The notes under the pieces were generated by a model. It was not told the DNA's origin. It searched no databases and saw nothing but the letters and a program-made list of their open reading frames with translations. This document shows positions 1 to 8,972 of a stretch of 60,584 nucleotides of DNA, one piece after another. Each line of letters starts with the position of its first letter. Position 1 is the stretch's first letter. Both the position numbers and the translations under genes were made by a program. Origin of the DNA: Lachnospiraceae bacterium (GTDB lineage: Bacteria; Bacillota; Clostridia; Lachnospirales; Lachnospiraceae); the NCBI GenBank assembly GCA_022791815.1, contig JAAVZU010000010.1:1-60584 (forward strand), in the 5' to 3' direction.

Positions 1-1559
1 ACTACAGTTTTATTCCCATTCAAATTAACACAACTCTAAAACAACGTGCTATTACCTCATCGTCTATATTGTGTTTTATTCCCATTCAAATTAACACAAC
101 TCTAAAACTCCATACTTATTTGAATAGTCATACAATTTGTTTTATTCCCATTCAAATTAACACAACTCTAAAACATCATGTGCAATCCCCTTTTATGCTG
201 CATCGTTTTATTCCCATTCAAATTAACACAACTCTAAAACGCGATTGAAATTAAATCGAGAGAGTATGAAGTTTTATTCCCATTCAAATTAACACAACTC
301 TAAAACTGTATAGCCATAAACAACGTTGTGACCGTCGTTTTATTCCCATTCAAATTAACACAACTCTAAAACTAAATACACATCTTATTACAGAATTATA
401 GAGTTTTATTCCCATTCAAATTAACACAACTCTAAAACCAGTATGAATCTCTTAAAAAGTCTTCTAACGTTTTATTCCCATTCAAATTAACACAACTCTA
501 AAACACCGCGAGTCGCAGCTATACAAATTAAAAAGTTTTATTCCCATTCAAATTAACACAACTCTAAAACTAAACGACTGTGTGACCGTCATAAACAGCG
601 GTTTTATTCCCATTCAAATTAACACAACTCTAAAACAATAAAGAAAATTTCCGTAAAAAAGCTGCAGTTTTATTCCCATTCAAATTAACACAACTCTAAA
701 ACCTGGGTGCATGATGTTGTTAAGACAGATGGGTTTTATTCCCATTCAAATTAACACAACTCTAAAACACCACCCAAGCGCAACGCATGATTTTATATGT
801 TTTATTCCCATTCAAATTAACACAACTCTAAAACGCCCATTTCATTATTGAGGTTACTTGTGCGGTTTTATTCCCATTCAAATTAACACAACTCTAAAAC
901 TTCCTTCATAACCTGTTCCACTATTTTTTGGTTTTATTCCCATTCAAATTAACACAACTCTAAAACGCAGACATTAAATCAAAATTCATACAAGTGGTTT
1001 TATTCCCATTCAAATTAACACAACTCTAAAACAGGCAATAGCACTTACTACTTTACGTTTAAGTTTTATTCCCATTCAAATTAACACAACTCTAAAACTG
1101 TTTAGCGTTATCATCCGCTATTTCTTTTGTTTTATTCCCATTCAAATTAACACAACTCTAAAACACAAAAACGCCTGTTGGAAAAACAAGTTTGGTTTTA
1201 TTCCCATTCAAATTAACACAACTCTAAAACAAATGACATTAATGAAAATAAAGTTAGTACGTTTTATTCCCATTCAAATTAACACAACTCTAAAACAATC
1301 GGCTAAGTCCTTATCACAATTATTAAGTTTTATTCCCATTCAAATTAACACAACTCTAAAACGTTGTCAAAACAATTGCGAACGAAGTTTAGTTTTATTC
1401 CCATTCAAATTAACACAACTCTAAAACAACGCGATATTACATCATCGTCTATATTGTGTTTTATTCCCATTCAAATTAACACAACTCTAAAACGCACTGA
1501 ATTAACCTCTACGGTAACATTCTGTTTTATTCCCATTCAAATTAACACAACTCTAAAAC
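1..1559 (-). CRISPR. Type II-A CRISPR array, 24 repeats, open at left edge
   Basis: Twenty-four apparently identical 36-nt repeats start at 7, 73, 139 and then every 66 nt to 1327, followed by 1392, 1458 and 1524. There are 23 complete spacers, all 30 nt except the one at 1363-1391, which is 29 nt. Bases 1-6 belong to a further spacer, so the array continues outside the window. On the plus strand the repeat begins GTTTTATTCCCATTC and ends CAACTCTAAAAC; its complement begins GTTTTAGAGTTGTG, the usual orientation of Cas9 crRNA repeats. Transcription is therefore from the minus strand, in line with the cas genes. The leader end is at 1560 and the newest spacers should be those with the highest coordinates. 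Two spacer pairs are related to each other: 43-72 with 1428-1457, and 307-336 with 571-600. Confidence 0.98.
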
Positions 1560-1694
1560 CTCAATTTGTTCTGCGAGTCTTAAGAATCTAACGAAATCCC
1601 TGTTTTTTGAATGGGAATCTCTTATTTTTTTGTTACATTTCAACAAAAATTAACTTTCTCTTTTATTTAACATCTTTTGTAAAAATCTTTCTTA
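1560..1694 (-). promoter_or_regulatory. CRISPR leader
   Basis: This AT-rich 135-nt stretch lies between the csn2 stop codon and the first repeat. Read on the minus strand it ends in AAATTGAG directly against the repeat, which resembles the ATTTGAG leader end known to guide Cas1-Cas2 integration in type II-A systems. It also contains, inverted, 13 nt identical to part of the repeat (see findings). I see no convincing promoter hexamers. Confidence 0.75.
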
Positions 1695-2399
1695 CTAATT
1701 ATTATACAACAAAATTTCATCATAGTCACTATCAATAAACAAGATTCTTTCATAATTAATTGGTTCTATCTCTGATCCTGATTCCAGCAAAATTAAGGTT
1801 ATCTTTTTATATTTAGAATACTTATAAAGTTCTATTAATTCCTCATTTTCTAAAAAAGTTTTTACATTTGCTAGAAATAATATCCTTGCAAGCCGAAAAT
1901 AATGTATCACATCCATAATTAGAAGTAATCTTTCTAATACAGTTTGTTCTCCATGTTGTTTAATTTTCAATCCAATCATTTTTAAATAATCCTGCACCTC
2001 GATATTTTCTTTACATTCATACTCAAATGGAAGCTCCACCAAAATATCAAACATGTCCAAATTTAAATTGTAAAAGGAAGTCTGAAAGCTATCAAATCTT
2101 TCATATTCCAAATTATAAACTTCCTCCACATAACGATACAATGCATTTTGGATTTTCCGTTGATTAAAATCAAATTTCATAAAGTCCATAATAAACATAG
2201 TTTCCTTTGAAAAGTTCAGTGTTTTCCCATCCTCTTCCAAAACAATCTGCTCCTGAATCCCTTCTTCCACTCCGTTAGACATTTTGTATATACTATTCAC
2301 CAAATTTCCAAACAACTTATGATTCTCTACTTGAATCACATCAACAAAATCATCTGTAAAGCAAAGTTCTGTCTCAAAAGAGAAAATACGCATTTTCAT
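1695..2399 (-). CDS. csn2: CRISPR-associated protein Csn2
   Basis: This 234-residue protein is the last gene of the cas operon and lies next to the leader, which is the hallmark position of Csn2 in type II-A systems. In studied members Csn2 forms a tetrameric ring that holds double-stranded DNA ends and supports spacer acquisition with Cas1, Cas2 and Cas9; it has no nuclease activity. The length is close to the usual 220-230 residues. The sequence is acidic and helical with no catalytic motif, as expected for the family. Its ATG overlaps the cas2 stop codon in an ATGA arrangement (2396-2399), so translation is probably coupled. Identity rests on position and overall character more than on a single motif. 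Confidence 0.88.
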   Translation of the reverse strand: MKMRIFSFETELCFTDDFVDVIQVENHKLFGNLVNSIYKMSNGVEEGIQEQIVLEEDGKTLNFSKETMFIMDFMKFDFNQRKIQNALYRYVEEVYNLEYERFDSFQTSFYNLNLDMFDILVELPFEYECKENIEVQDYLKMIGLKIKQHGEQTVLERLLLIMDVIHYFRLARILFLANVKTFLENEELIELYKYSKYKKITLILLESGSEIEPINYERILFIDSDYDEILLYNN

Positions 2400-2716
2400 A
2401 TTATAATCAGCCTTTCATCTGTCTCTAGTACCGTTTGTTGTGCCGTTCCAGAAATGTATTCTATACTGCTATATTGTTTTTCTGTAATAGTAAGCATTTC
2501 CACCAATCCTGTTTTGGGTTTATTCTTTCTCACCTTATTTCTTACAAGATTGGCAGTGCTTCCATTTAGAACCAGTTTCGTATATACAGATTCCTGCATC
2601 ATAATAAATCCTTCTCTCAGTAGGAACTTACGAAATTTTAAATATTCTTTTTTATCTTCTACTGTAAGTGTGGGCAAATCAAAAAATACAATCACTCTCA
2701 TAAATCGGTAACTCAT
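2396..2716 (-). CDS. cas2: CRISPR-associated endoribonuclease-fold protein Cas2
   Basis: This 106-residue protein carries the typical Cas2 start, MRVIVFFDLPTLTVEDKKEY, with the conserved aspartate after the first beta strand, followed by a short ferredoxin-like fold. Cas2 is the structural core of the Cas1-Cas2 spacer integrase. The ATG at 2716 overlaps the cas1 stop in ATGA form. A second methionine at residue 6 begins the conserved core and could also serve as the start. The gene is in one tightly overlapping operon with cas9, cas1 and csn2. Confidence 0.95.
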   Translation of the reverse strand: MSYRFMRVIVFFDLPTLTVEDKKEYLKFRKFLLREGFIMMQESVYTKLVLNGSTANLVRNKVRKNKPKTGLVEMLTITEKQYSSIEYISGTAQQTVLETDERLIII

Positions 2717-3582
2717 TGAAATTCATACAGCACTAAAGATTCCATATTAGAATCCTTTAGTGCATCAAAAAGTTTCTTCACATACATTTGGATTACATTT
2801 GACAAATAATATTCTTTCCCACAATAAAGAACTTTTTTGTTAAGCAAATCCACTAACTTCATTTTTAGTTCTGGTGTTAATTCTAACCCCATGTTTTCAT
2901 AAACAAACTCATCCACAATAATACGAAAAGGTTCCATAAAATCACAAGATAAATTGAAGTAGTTATATTCATTTATATGTTTAATTCCAATTTGAGTCAA
3001 ATATCCATTACTCACAACCTCTTTATTAAAAGTAGACAGCAAAATAGCATATCCATAATCTAGGGCTGCATTAATATGATTGTAATCCTCTCTAGAAAAA
3101 TCTTTTCCAAACAAAGAATTAAAATACACCTTTGCCGCATGACCTTCCCGGTTCGTTTCATCAAAATATTCTATTTGTTCCACATATTCCCGCAATTTCT
3201 TGTGAGTTTCATATCCCAGTTTTTCTAACAAATTTGCCTGATTTGTAATTTTTTGTCCTATAATGTGAGTCCACACCAGTTTTGCAAAGGCACTGTCCCA
3301 ATGTATCTGAACTGCTATATTTTTGCTGGTGTGAAAACTCCCATAATATGGAATCAGCTCACTTTGGGGATTTCTTTTTTCGTCACAAAATATCACTTTG
3401 ATTTTCCGCTTCATCAATTCACACAATAAATAGGAAGTTAAAGATACCTGTGTAGAATCTATAAGGATAGTATGAATCTCCGACAAATGAATCATCTTCA
3501 CATCATCTGTCCGAACCAAAAGAAAATCATTTTTGTAATTTAATTTTGCATGACTTTGTATGACAACTGTTCTCCAACTCAA
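2713..3582 (-). CDS. cas1: CRISPR-associated integrase Cas1
   Basis: This 289-residue protein matches type II Cas1 in length and motifs. The metal-binding residues are visible: a glutamate in NREGHAAKVYFNSLF (about residue 146), a histidine in GIKHINEYNYF (about 202) and an aspartate in LSCDFMEPFR (about 215). Cas1 catalyses integration of new spacers at the leader end. The start codon is TTG, overlapping the cas9 TGA stop as TTGA. An AAAGGAG ribosome binding site inside the last codons of cas9 lies 9 nt upstream and supports this start. The overlap implies translational coupling with cas9. Confidence 0.97.
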   Translation of the reverse strand: MSWRTVVIQSHAKLNYKNDFLLVRTDDVKMIHLSEIHTILIDSTQVSLTSYLLCELMKRKIKVIFCDEKRNPQSELIPYYGSFHTSKNIAVQIHWDSAFAKLVWTHIIGQKITNQANLLEKLGYETHKKLREYVEQIEYFDETNREGHAAKVYFNSLFGKDFSREDYNHINAALDYGYAILLSTFNKEVVSNGYLTQIGIKHINEYNYFNLSCDFMEPFRIIVDEFVYENMGLELTPELKMKLVDLLNKKVLYCGKEYYLSNVIQMYVKKLFDALKDSNMESLVLYEFQ

Positions 3583-6500
3583 ATGGTAAATCTCCTTTCG
3601 TAAAGTCCAGTGACAGATTGTTCAATAAAAGTTGTACCTGGTTTTATAGTATAACCACTTTTTCTACCCATACGGTCTGACAATTTCTTTCCATCAAACT
3701 TCTTTAGATTTGGACATTCTGGGTTGGCTTTTGTAATTTTTAATAATTCCCTTAAAAATTGCCCCTTCTGTTTTGCATCTTCTATGGTATCACATTCTAT
3801 ATTTTGAAAAACATCTGACTGATCTATTTTTTCTACAATGCTTTGATATTCTTTATATTGTGTCTGTATTTTTTCTTTATAGTATGCATATAAATCATTC
3901 ATAGATTTCTCTAGTTCTTTCAAATTATAATTAGAATAATTTTCTTTGTCTATGATACAAACCATTCTCATAAGATTTTGATGTTTTCCATCAAAGATAA
4001 ATTGTTTTGCATTTACGACTTCCTTTGCCGCTGTCAAATAAAAACGACTGCCGTCAATTTCTATTAACTGATTCTTTTGCACTTTTCCTTTTATCACTTC
4101 TAATTCTGATACACCTAATATTTCTTTTAAATAATCCTCTAATTGCAAACTGTTCTTGTCAATCTGCTTTGCTGTAATAATAGGAATACCTTGCAATACA
4201 ACTTTTTTCTTCTTCTTATCCTGATAAGAAACCAAAGCAAAATACGCCGCTTCTCCTCCCTGATATCCTCCATATTTCTTCACATCCAGTCCCTTCTTTA
4301 ATGGGACAAGTTTTGTGTTTTCTTTTTCACCAGATTTTGGATAAATCGTTTCATTATAAAAAGCACCTGTATTTTCTTCTAATTTCTTTGTGATAATACA
4401 ATCCCGATAACCAAATATTTTCTTTATGTACTCTAACTTTCTGCTACCATCCCATAGAATTTCACCAGTTTCTCTATCTGGTATACTTTCCTGAAACTTT
4501 GACAATACATAGGCAAATTTTTTCTTATTTACATTTTTGTCTGAACCATAATACTTTCTAAAGTCCTTATAGTCAATTTCCTCCTCCATTTTTGGAAAGG
4601 CTGCCTTAATATACAATCCAATAATAGAAGTAAGATAAGCATCATGGGCATGATGAAAATCATTTAAAATTCTGCTCTTTAACAAAGTATAGCAATCCCT
4701 GTTTTCTCTAAAAATACCTTGATCATCCTTTGTTTCCTGTGTATACATTTCCCGTAAATCACTGTTTAAGCCTGCCTTAATTTCTACAACTGTAGTATTC
4801 TTATAATATTCTTGTAACAAATTAGCTACATGTTTTACAATTTGTCTTGTTTCTACTAATTGACGGCGGATAAAGTTCTTCTGATCTTTTTCTGTTCCTA
4901 AAGTTTCTTTTAAAAGATTTTCGTATTTCTTTCTTGTCATTAAGCCACTATCATATAACTTTTTCCATGTTGCCTTTTGCTTGTTTTGATATTCTGATGG
5001 TACCAGTCCATCTTTCTTTTTCTGATTTTCAATTTTTAACACTAATGCCTTATTCTCAATACTGTTATCTGGAATTATGGAACGTGGAATAATATGGTCA
5101 ACCTCATATTTATCCAACATGTCAATATCTAACTTTTCACCAGAATAGAGACTTTTTCCATGTTGTAAATAATACAAAAATACTCTTTCATCATTCAATT
5201 TATTTTGTGTCTTTATATCTCTTAAATCTTTTCCTAATTCTACATTATAATCATCAATTTCTTCCTTCAATTTTTCATAACATCTTTGTAGCTGGCGTGC
5301 TCTGCTGCTGGTACGAACCTTTTCTCCTTCTTCCCTTGCAAATTCAATAAAAATATTCTTTGGCTCCTTTCCCATAATATGAATCAGCTCATCCACAATA
5401 CGCATGCTCTGCCAAATTCCACGTTTGATAGCAGGAGAACCATGTAGTTCTTCCACTAGTTTTAGTAAATCCTCATCTCCATTAAGAGGTTTCTGATACC
5501 TCTTTATAATTTCTTTAAATCCCATTTCTTTATCATTGATAATCTGCATCAAATTTAGATTTCCTCTATGTTCGCGTAAAATCTCCATAATGGTTTTCTT
5601 TTCATTCTTATAAGTTCCTCTAATACCATTTAAAAATTTCTCCGAAAGTTTTCCCCATCCAACATATTTTAACTTCAAAATCTGTTTCATTTGACTGTCA
5701 CTAATTCGCTCTCCATATTTTTGTTTTATTTTTCTTTTGACAATATCCCTTTCCTCAAAGACAGTCAGCCAGTATATAATCTCCTCTATCATCTTTCTAT
5801 TTTCTTCTGTAATTTCACCAAAAATTCTAGTAAAATCAATATAAGAACCTAAGGAAGAAGCAAACTCATCTTCTTTCTGGAATCCTGTAATTTCATAAGT
5901 TTTCTCATTAATATTAACAGTACCATCTTGAGTTTTGGTCTGTCCATACTGATTTCGTTGTAACCATTTTTGTAATCTCTGTTTTGTTATTCTCTTTGTC
6001 TTTTTAAACTCTTCATCAATTATTTTATTCCTAGCCTCTAACGGAATCAATTTGCCATTAATACGTACTTTATTTAATTCATTTAATAGTTCATATTCAG
6101 AATACAAAAGAGAATCTTTTGGTACTACTTTCTCCTCTGGCAAATAAGTACAGAAATTAGTCATTCTGGTAATAAATTTTTCTGCTGTTTTATCAATATC
6201 CACTACTTCTTCCATATTCCATGGATAAATCTTCTCTTTTTCCTTGCCCTCTTTTTTCTCCATCCAAGAAAATCTATCTTTTTGTGGATTTAGTGGCCCT
6301 ACATAATATGGAATTCGGAAGGTGAGAAGTTTCATAATTTTGTCCTTATTCTCCTTTAATTCTGGATAAAATTCGCCCTGCTGATCTATAATCTTTTCCA
6401 TTTCCTTCTCATTTAACTGAAAAGGTATATAGGAATTAGTTACCTCGTTTTGTTTGGATAGATATTCTCCTCTGTCCATTTTTTCCAAAATATTTTGGTA

Positions 6501-7697
6501 AACGGGATCTTCTTTTGCCACTGCATCTAATAATCTTTTTATTTCTTTATATAAATCTTCCTTAGAACATCTACCTGTACCTTTAATATAATTAGTATAA
6601 CATGGTAAATATTTATCTTTTTCTTTTCTCTCTATTCGGAAAAATTCACTATATTCTTTTGTAGACAAATATTGCTTAAATACTTTCTTTAACTCTTTTA
6701 ACTCTTCCTTATGTACTCTATATTTTTCTACCATAGCTTTACACAAATATTTTTCACCTTTTAGTGTATCTGCCATGGTTATCCAGCTATATATTTGTTT
6801 CAGTGCTTCTACTATAGTAAATTGTTCTGCCAATTGGTCTTGTAATGCTGCTTCCATTTCTTCATACTTGCTGTCGGAAAAAGAGACCTTGATCGGCTTT
6901 CCACTTTCATCTACTAAGTCTTCATTTTTCATTACTACAGTTAAGTTAAAGGAATATCCAAAAAAGGCACTGGTAATTTCCTTCACATATTTCTTATCTC
7001 CATACTGCTCTGTTAAAATTGCAATAATCTTATCCTGTTTTGTTTTCTTTCCTATACTTTTATCCTTTAATATCGCCTCAATATCATCAAAATGTTCTCC
7101 CATTTGCCAGTTCACTTCTAGCTGTTCAAATAATTCACCCACTAAATACTGGAAAGCTTTCTGCACAGAGTCAACCATATCCAGACTTTGTCCCTGATAT
7201 AGAAAATTGCCACGATATTTTATCATGTGGTGCAACGCTAAATAAATTAATCGTGGATCTGCTTTTTCCTTTGTTTCTACCAGATGATTTCTCAAATGAT
7301 AGATAGTTGGATAATCTGTATAAAATTCACTATCACTGTAATCTTTATCATTAAATAAGATAAAATCTTTTTGTACCTTCTTATCTTCCTTCCATAAGAA
7401 TGCTTCCTCTAATCGTATAAAAAATGTATCATCTATTGGCAATATTATAGATTCCATCATTTCCTGCAACAAATGGATTCTTTGTCTTCTTCTCTCATAA
7501 CGTCTTCTTGTACTTCGGTATACTCTACAATCTGCAGCAGGCTTTCCTTCTTCAAAAAGTCTGGCTCCCCACATATTCTTTCTTCGGAATTTTAATAATT
7601 CTCCATTTTGATTGGTTACCGCCCACCCCACAGAATTAGTGCCAATATCAAGCCCTATGTTGTAGTCATCTTTTAATTGTATCTTATCACTATTCAT
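3579..7697 (-). CDS. cas9: Type II-A Cas9 RNA-guided endonuclease
   Basis: The 1372-residue protein is close to the length of Streptococcus pyogenes Cas9. Domains are visible in order: RuvC-I with GLDIGTNSVGWAV (catalytic Asp17); the arginine-rich bridge helix RRYERRRQRIHLL (about residues 65-77); RuvC-II with IFIEFAREEG (Glu near 784); HNH with YEVDHIIPRSI (His near 867); and RuvC-III with HHAHDAYL (near 1016). All catalytic residues are present, so the nuclease should be active. With crRNA and tracrRNA it cuts both strands of matching DNA next to a PAM. A GAAAGGATG ribosome binding site precedes the ATG. The gene is first in the cas9-cas1-cas2-csn2 operon. The spacers suggest an NGG-type PAM, by inference only. 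Confidence 0.98.
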   Translation of the reverse strand: MNSDKIQLKDDYNIGLDIGTNSVGWAVTNQNGELLKFRRKNMWGARLFEEGKPAADCRVYRSTRRRYERRRQRIHLLQEMMESIILPIDDTFFIRLEEAFLWKEDKKVQKDFILFNDKDYSDSEFYTDYPTIYHLRNHLVETKEKADPRLIYLALHHMIKYRGNFLYQGQSLDMVDSVQKAFQYLVGELFEQLEVNWQMGEHFDDIEAILKDKSIGKKTKQDKIIAILTEQYGDKKYVKEITSAFFGYSFNLTVVMKNEDLVDESGKPIKVSFSDSKYEEMEAALQDQLAEQFTIVEALKQIYSWITMADTLKGEKYLCKAMVEKYRVHKEELKELKKVFKQYLSTKEYSEFFRIERKEKDKYLPCYTNYIKGTGRCSKEDLYKEIKRLLDAVAKEDPVYQNILEKMDRGEYLSKQNEVTNSYIPFQLNEKEMEKIIDQQGEFYPELKENKDKIMKLLTFRIPYYVGPLNPQKDRFSWMEKKEGKEKEKIYPWNMEEVVDIDKTAEKFITRMTNFCTYLPEEKVVPKDSLLYSEYELLNELNKVRINGKLIPLEARNKIIDEEFKKTKRITKQRLQKWLQRNQYGQTKTQDGTVNINEKTYEITGFQKEDEFASSLGSYIDFTRIFGEITEENRKMIEEIIYWLTVFEERDIVKRKIKQKYGERISDSQMKQILKLKYVGWGKLSEKFLNGIRGTYKNEKKTIMEILREHRGNLNLMQIINDKEMGFKEIIKRYQKPLNGDEDLLKLVEELHGSPAIKRGIWQSMRIVDELIHIMGKEPKNIFIEFAREEGEKVRTSSRARQLQRCYEKLKEEIDDYNVELGKDLRDIKTQNKLNDERVFLYYLQHGKSLYSGEKLDIDMLDKYEVDHIIPRSIIPDNSIENKALVLKIENQKKKDGLVPSEYQNKQKATWKKLYDSGLMTRKKYENLLKETLGTEKDQKNFIRRQLVETRQIVKHVANLLQEYYKNTTVVEIKAGLNSDLREMYTQETKDDQGIFRENRDCYTLLKSRILNDFHHAHDAYLTSIIGLYIKAAFPKMEEEIDYKDFRKYYGSDKNVNKKKFAYVLSKFQESIPDRETGEILWDGSRKLEYIKKIFGYRDCIITKKLEENTGAFYNETIYPKSGEKENTKLVPLKKGLDVKKYGGYQGGEAAYFALVSYQDKKKKKVVLQGIPIITAKQIDKNSLQLEDYLKEILGVSELEVIKGKVQKNQLIEIDGSRFYLTAAKEVVNAKQFIFDGKHQNLMRMVCIIDKENYSNYNLKELEKSMNDLYAYYKEKIQTQYKEYQSIVEKIDQSDVFQNIECDTIEDAKQKGQFLRELLKITKANPECPNLKKFDGKKLSDRMGRKSGYTIKPGTTFIEQSVTGLYERRFTI

Positions 7698-7724
7698 ACA
7701 TTTTCATCCTTTCAAATTTTGTAT

Positions 7725-7754
7725 ATTATAGTTTTATCTATTTTTATATTTAAA
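7725..7754 (-). promoter_or_regulatory. Probable cas operon promoter
   Basis: On the minus strand a perfect TATAAT (7725-7730) lies about 28 nt upstream of the cas9 ATG, with a weak TTTAAA -35 element (7749-7754) at 18-nt spacing. The surrounding sequence is very AT-rich, so the -35 assignment is uncertain. Confidence 0.45.
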
Positions 7755-7844
7755 ACAAAAAATTATTATATATAACATTTTATTTCTATAATTAATTTTT
7801 GTCAATTTTTTAATAGAAACAAATTAAAATTTCTAATTATATAA

Positions 7845-8200
7845 TTATACGCTCATCGTACTTATTAGAGTTCCTAAAAGATAATATTCCGCAAATTCTT
7901 TGTCTTTAGATATCCTATCATACTAGGCAATTGACTTAGCTGTTAAAACAAATCCTATTGCTGAGTATTGACCTAATGAGATTAAAACTAACATAACGAT
8001 TCGTTCTATGCTTCCAATAAATCTACCTGCATTATTGTCTCTTTTAATAGGTGATATCTTTTTCATAGTTTGTATTAACCTTGTTTAGTATATCTTCTAG
8101 TTTTCTTAAATTTTGAATATCACCTATAATTACTCTATATGGCTCATTTGATAAGTACAATACATATACTTTCTTCTCCTCTACATCAGTCTATAATTTA
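7845..8200 (-). pseudogene. Decayed membrane-protein gene, DUF3307-like
   Basis: Translating the minus strand gives two blocks of plausible protein in different frames. The upstream block reads EEKKVYVLYLSNEPYRVIIG and continues to NTNYEKDIT. The downstream block includes GRFIGSIERIVMLVLISLGQ, AIGFVLTAKSIA and, after an in-frame TAG, DKEFAEYYLLGTLIST. The second block has the pattern I know from DUF3307-family membrane proteins, where an arginine normally follows KSIA; here that codon is the stop. A frameshift near 8042 and the nonsense codon mark it as a remnant. It fills much of the gap between cas9 and the tracrRNA. The family name is from memory of its motif, not a search. Confidence 0.5.
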
Positions 8201-8499
8201 GTTTGAAAACTATGTATTATACTATGCTTTTTCCTTCTTTATGTATTATTTTATAAATTTTTCATTTAAAATCCTAAATTAACGACTTTGAATATAATAT
8301 TTTTATATAAAACGTTTTTACATGTCAATTATTTTTAGGTTAATTGACAATAATAATATTAGCTAATTTATAAATCTATTAATTGAGTTGAATTTTCCTT
8401 TTACAATACATTATGTATTATGTTATTCTTTCTATAATTAACTGATTTGAACGACGACTTTAGTTCGCTAATTTGTTTTAGAATTATGTTATTTTCCTC

Positions 8500-8528
8500 T
8501 TGCATTTTTTAATGTAGTGAGGTATAAT
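8500..8528 (+). promoter_or_regulatory. tracrRNA promoter
   Basis: TTGCAT (8500-8505) and a perfect TATAAT (8523-8528) are separated by exactly 17 nt on the plus strand. Initiation about 7 nt downstream would place the transcript start at the first base of the anti-repeat. Confidence 0.8.
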
Positions 8529-8534
8529 AAGGAT

Positions 8535-8648
8535 GTTATTTCCATTCAAAATAACACAACGAGTTAAAATAAATTTTTAAACTAAATGCTACGGCGATTG
8601 CGTATGGCAATCATTTAAAACAAAATCCTTAAGATTTTGTTTTTTATT
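8535..8648 (+). ncRNA. tracrRNA
   Basis: The first 36 nt (8535-8570) are an anti-repeat that closely follows the plus-strand CRISPR repeat with a few changes; it contains TCCATTCAAAATAACACAAC and ends GAGTTAAAAT. It can therefore pair with the crRNA repeat and leave the bulge seen in SpyCas9-type duplexes. Next come a nexus-like hairpin GATTGC/GCAATC (about 8595-8612) and a terminator hairpin ACAAAATC/GATTTTGT (about 8620-8640) followed by a T-run. The RNA is encoded divergently from cas9, about 840 nt upstream of it. It is needed for crRNA maturation by RNase III and for Cas9 loading. Confidence 0.93.
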
Positions 8649-8972
8649 TTACCTTAAACCCCGATTATTCACATTATGTATTACAAGCTCTACTATCATA
8701 ATTCATAATTGCAAACCGCTTATTGGGGTAACTCTATATTTTCTACTAAAGTTTTCAATTATTTTTTAATTATAACATACTTATTCTTCTATAAATTAAT
8801 TTTGTGATAAACGACATTCCTATCTTTCCATAAAAAATTGATATATAAGTACTATGATATTACTTTAATTATCCTGATAGACTTTACATTTTTCTTATGA
8901 TATAATGAATATAAATGATTTCAAATAACTATTTACACATATATTTTCTAACTCAGAGAAAGGATGATTCCA
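8649..8972. other. AT-rich intergenic spacer
   Basis: Between the tracrRNA terminator and the next start codon I see no gene. The only signal is an extended -10 element for the downstream gene, TG (8898-8899) plus TATAAT (8901-8906), without a clear -35 box, and an AGAAAGG ribosome binding site at about 8957-8963. Confidence 0.6.

Noticed and set aside
1165-1194. Spacer whose translation contains PVGKTSL, recalling a P-loop
   Set aside because: The first glycine of the Walker A motif is missing and 30 nt is too short to name a target.
1233-1591. Two open frames across the CRISPR array with repeated FIPIQINTTLK peptides
   Set aside because: The peptide repeats are translations of the CRISPR repeat; there is no gene.
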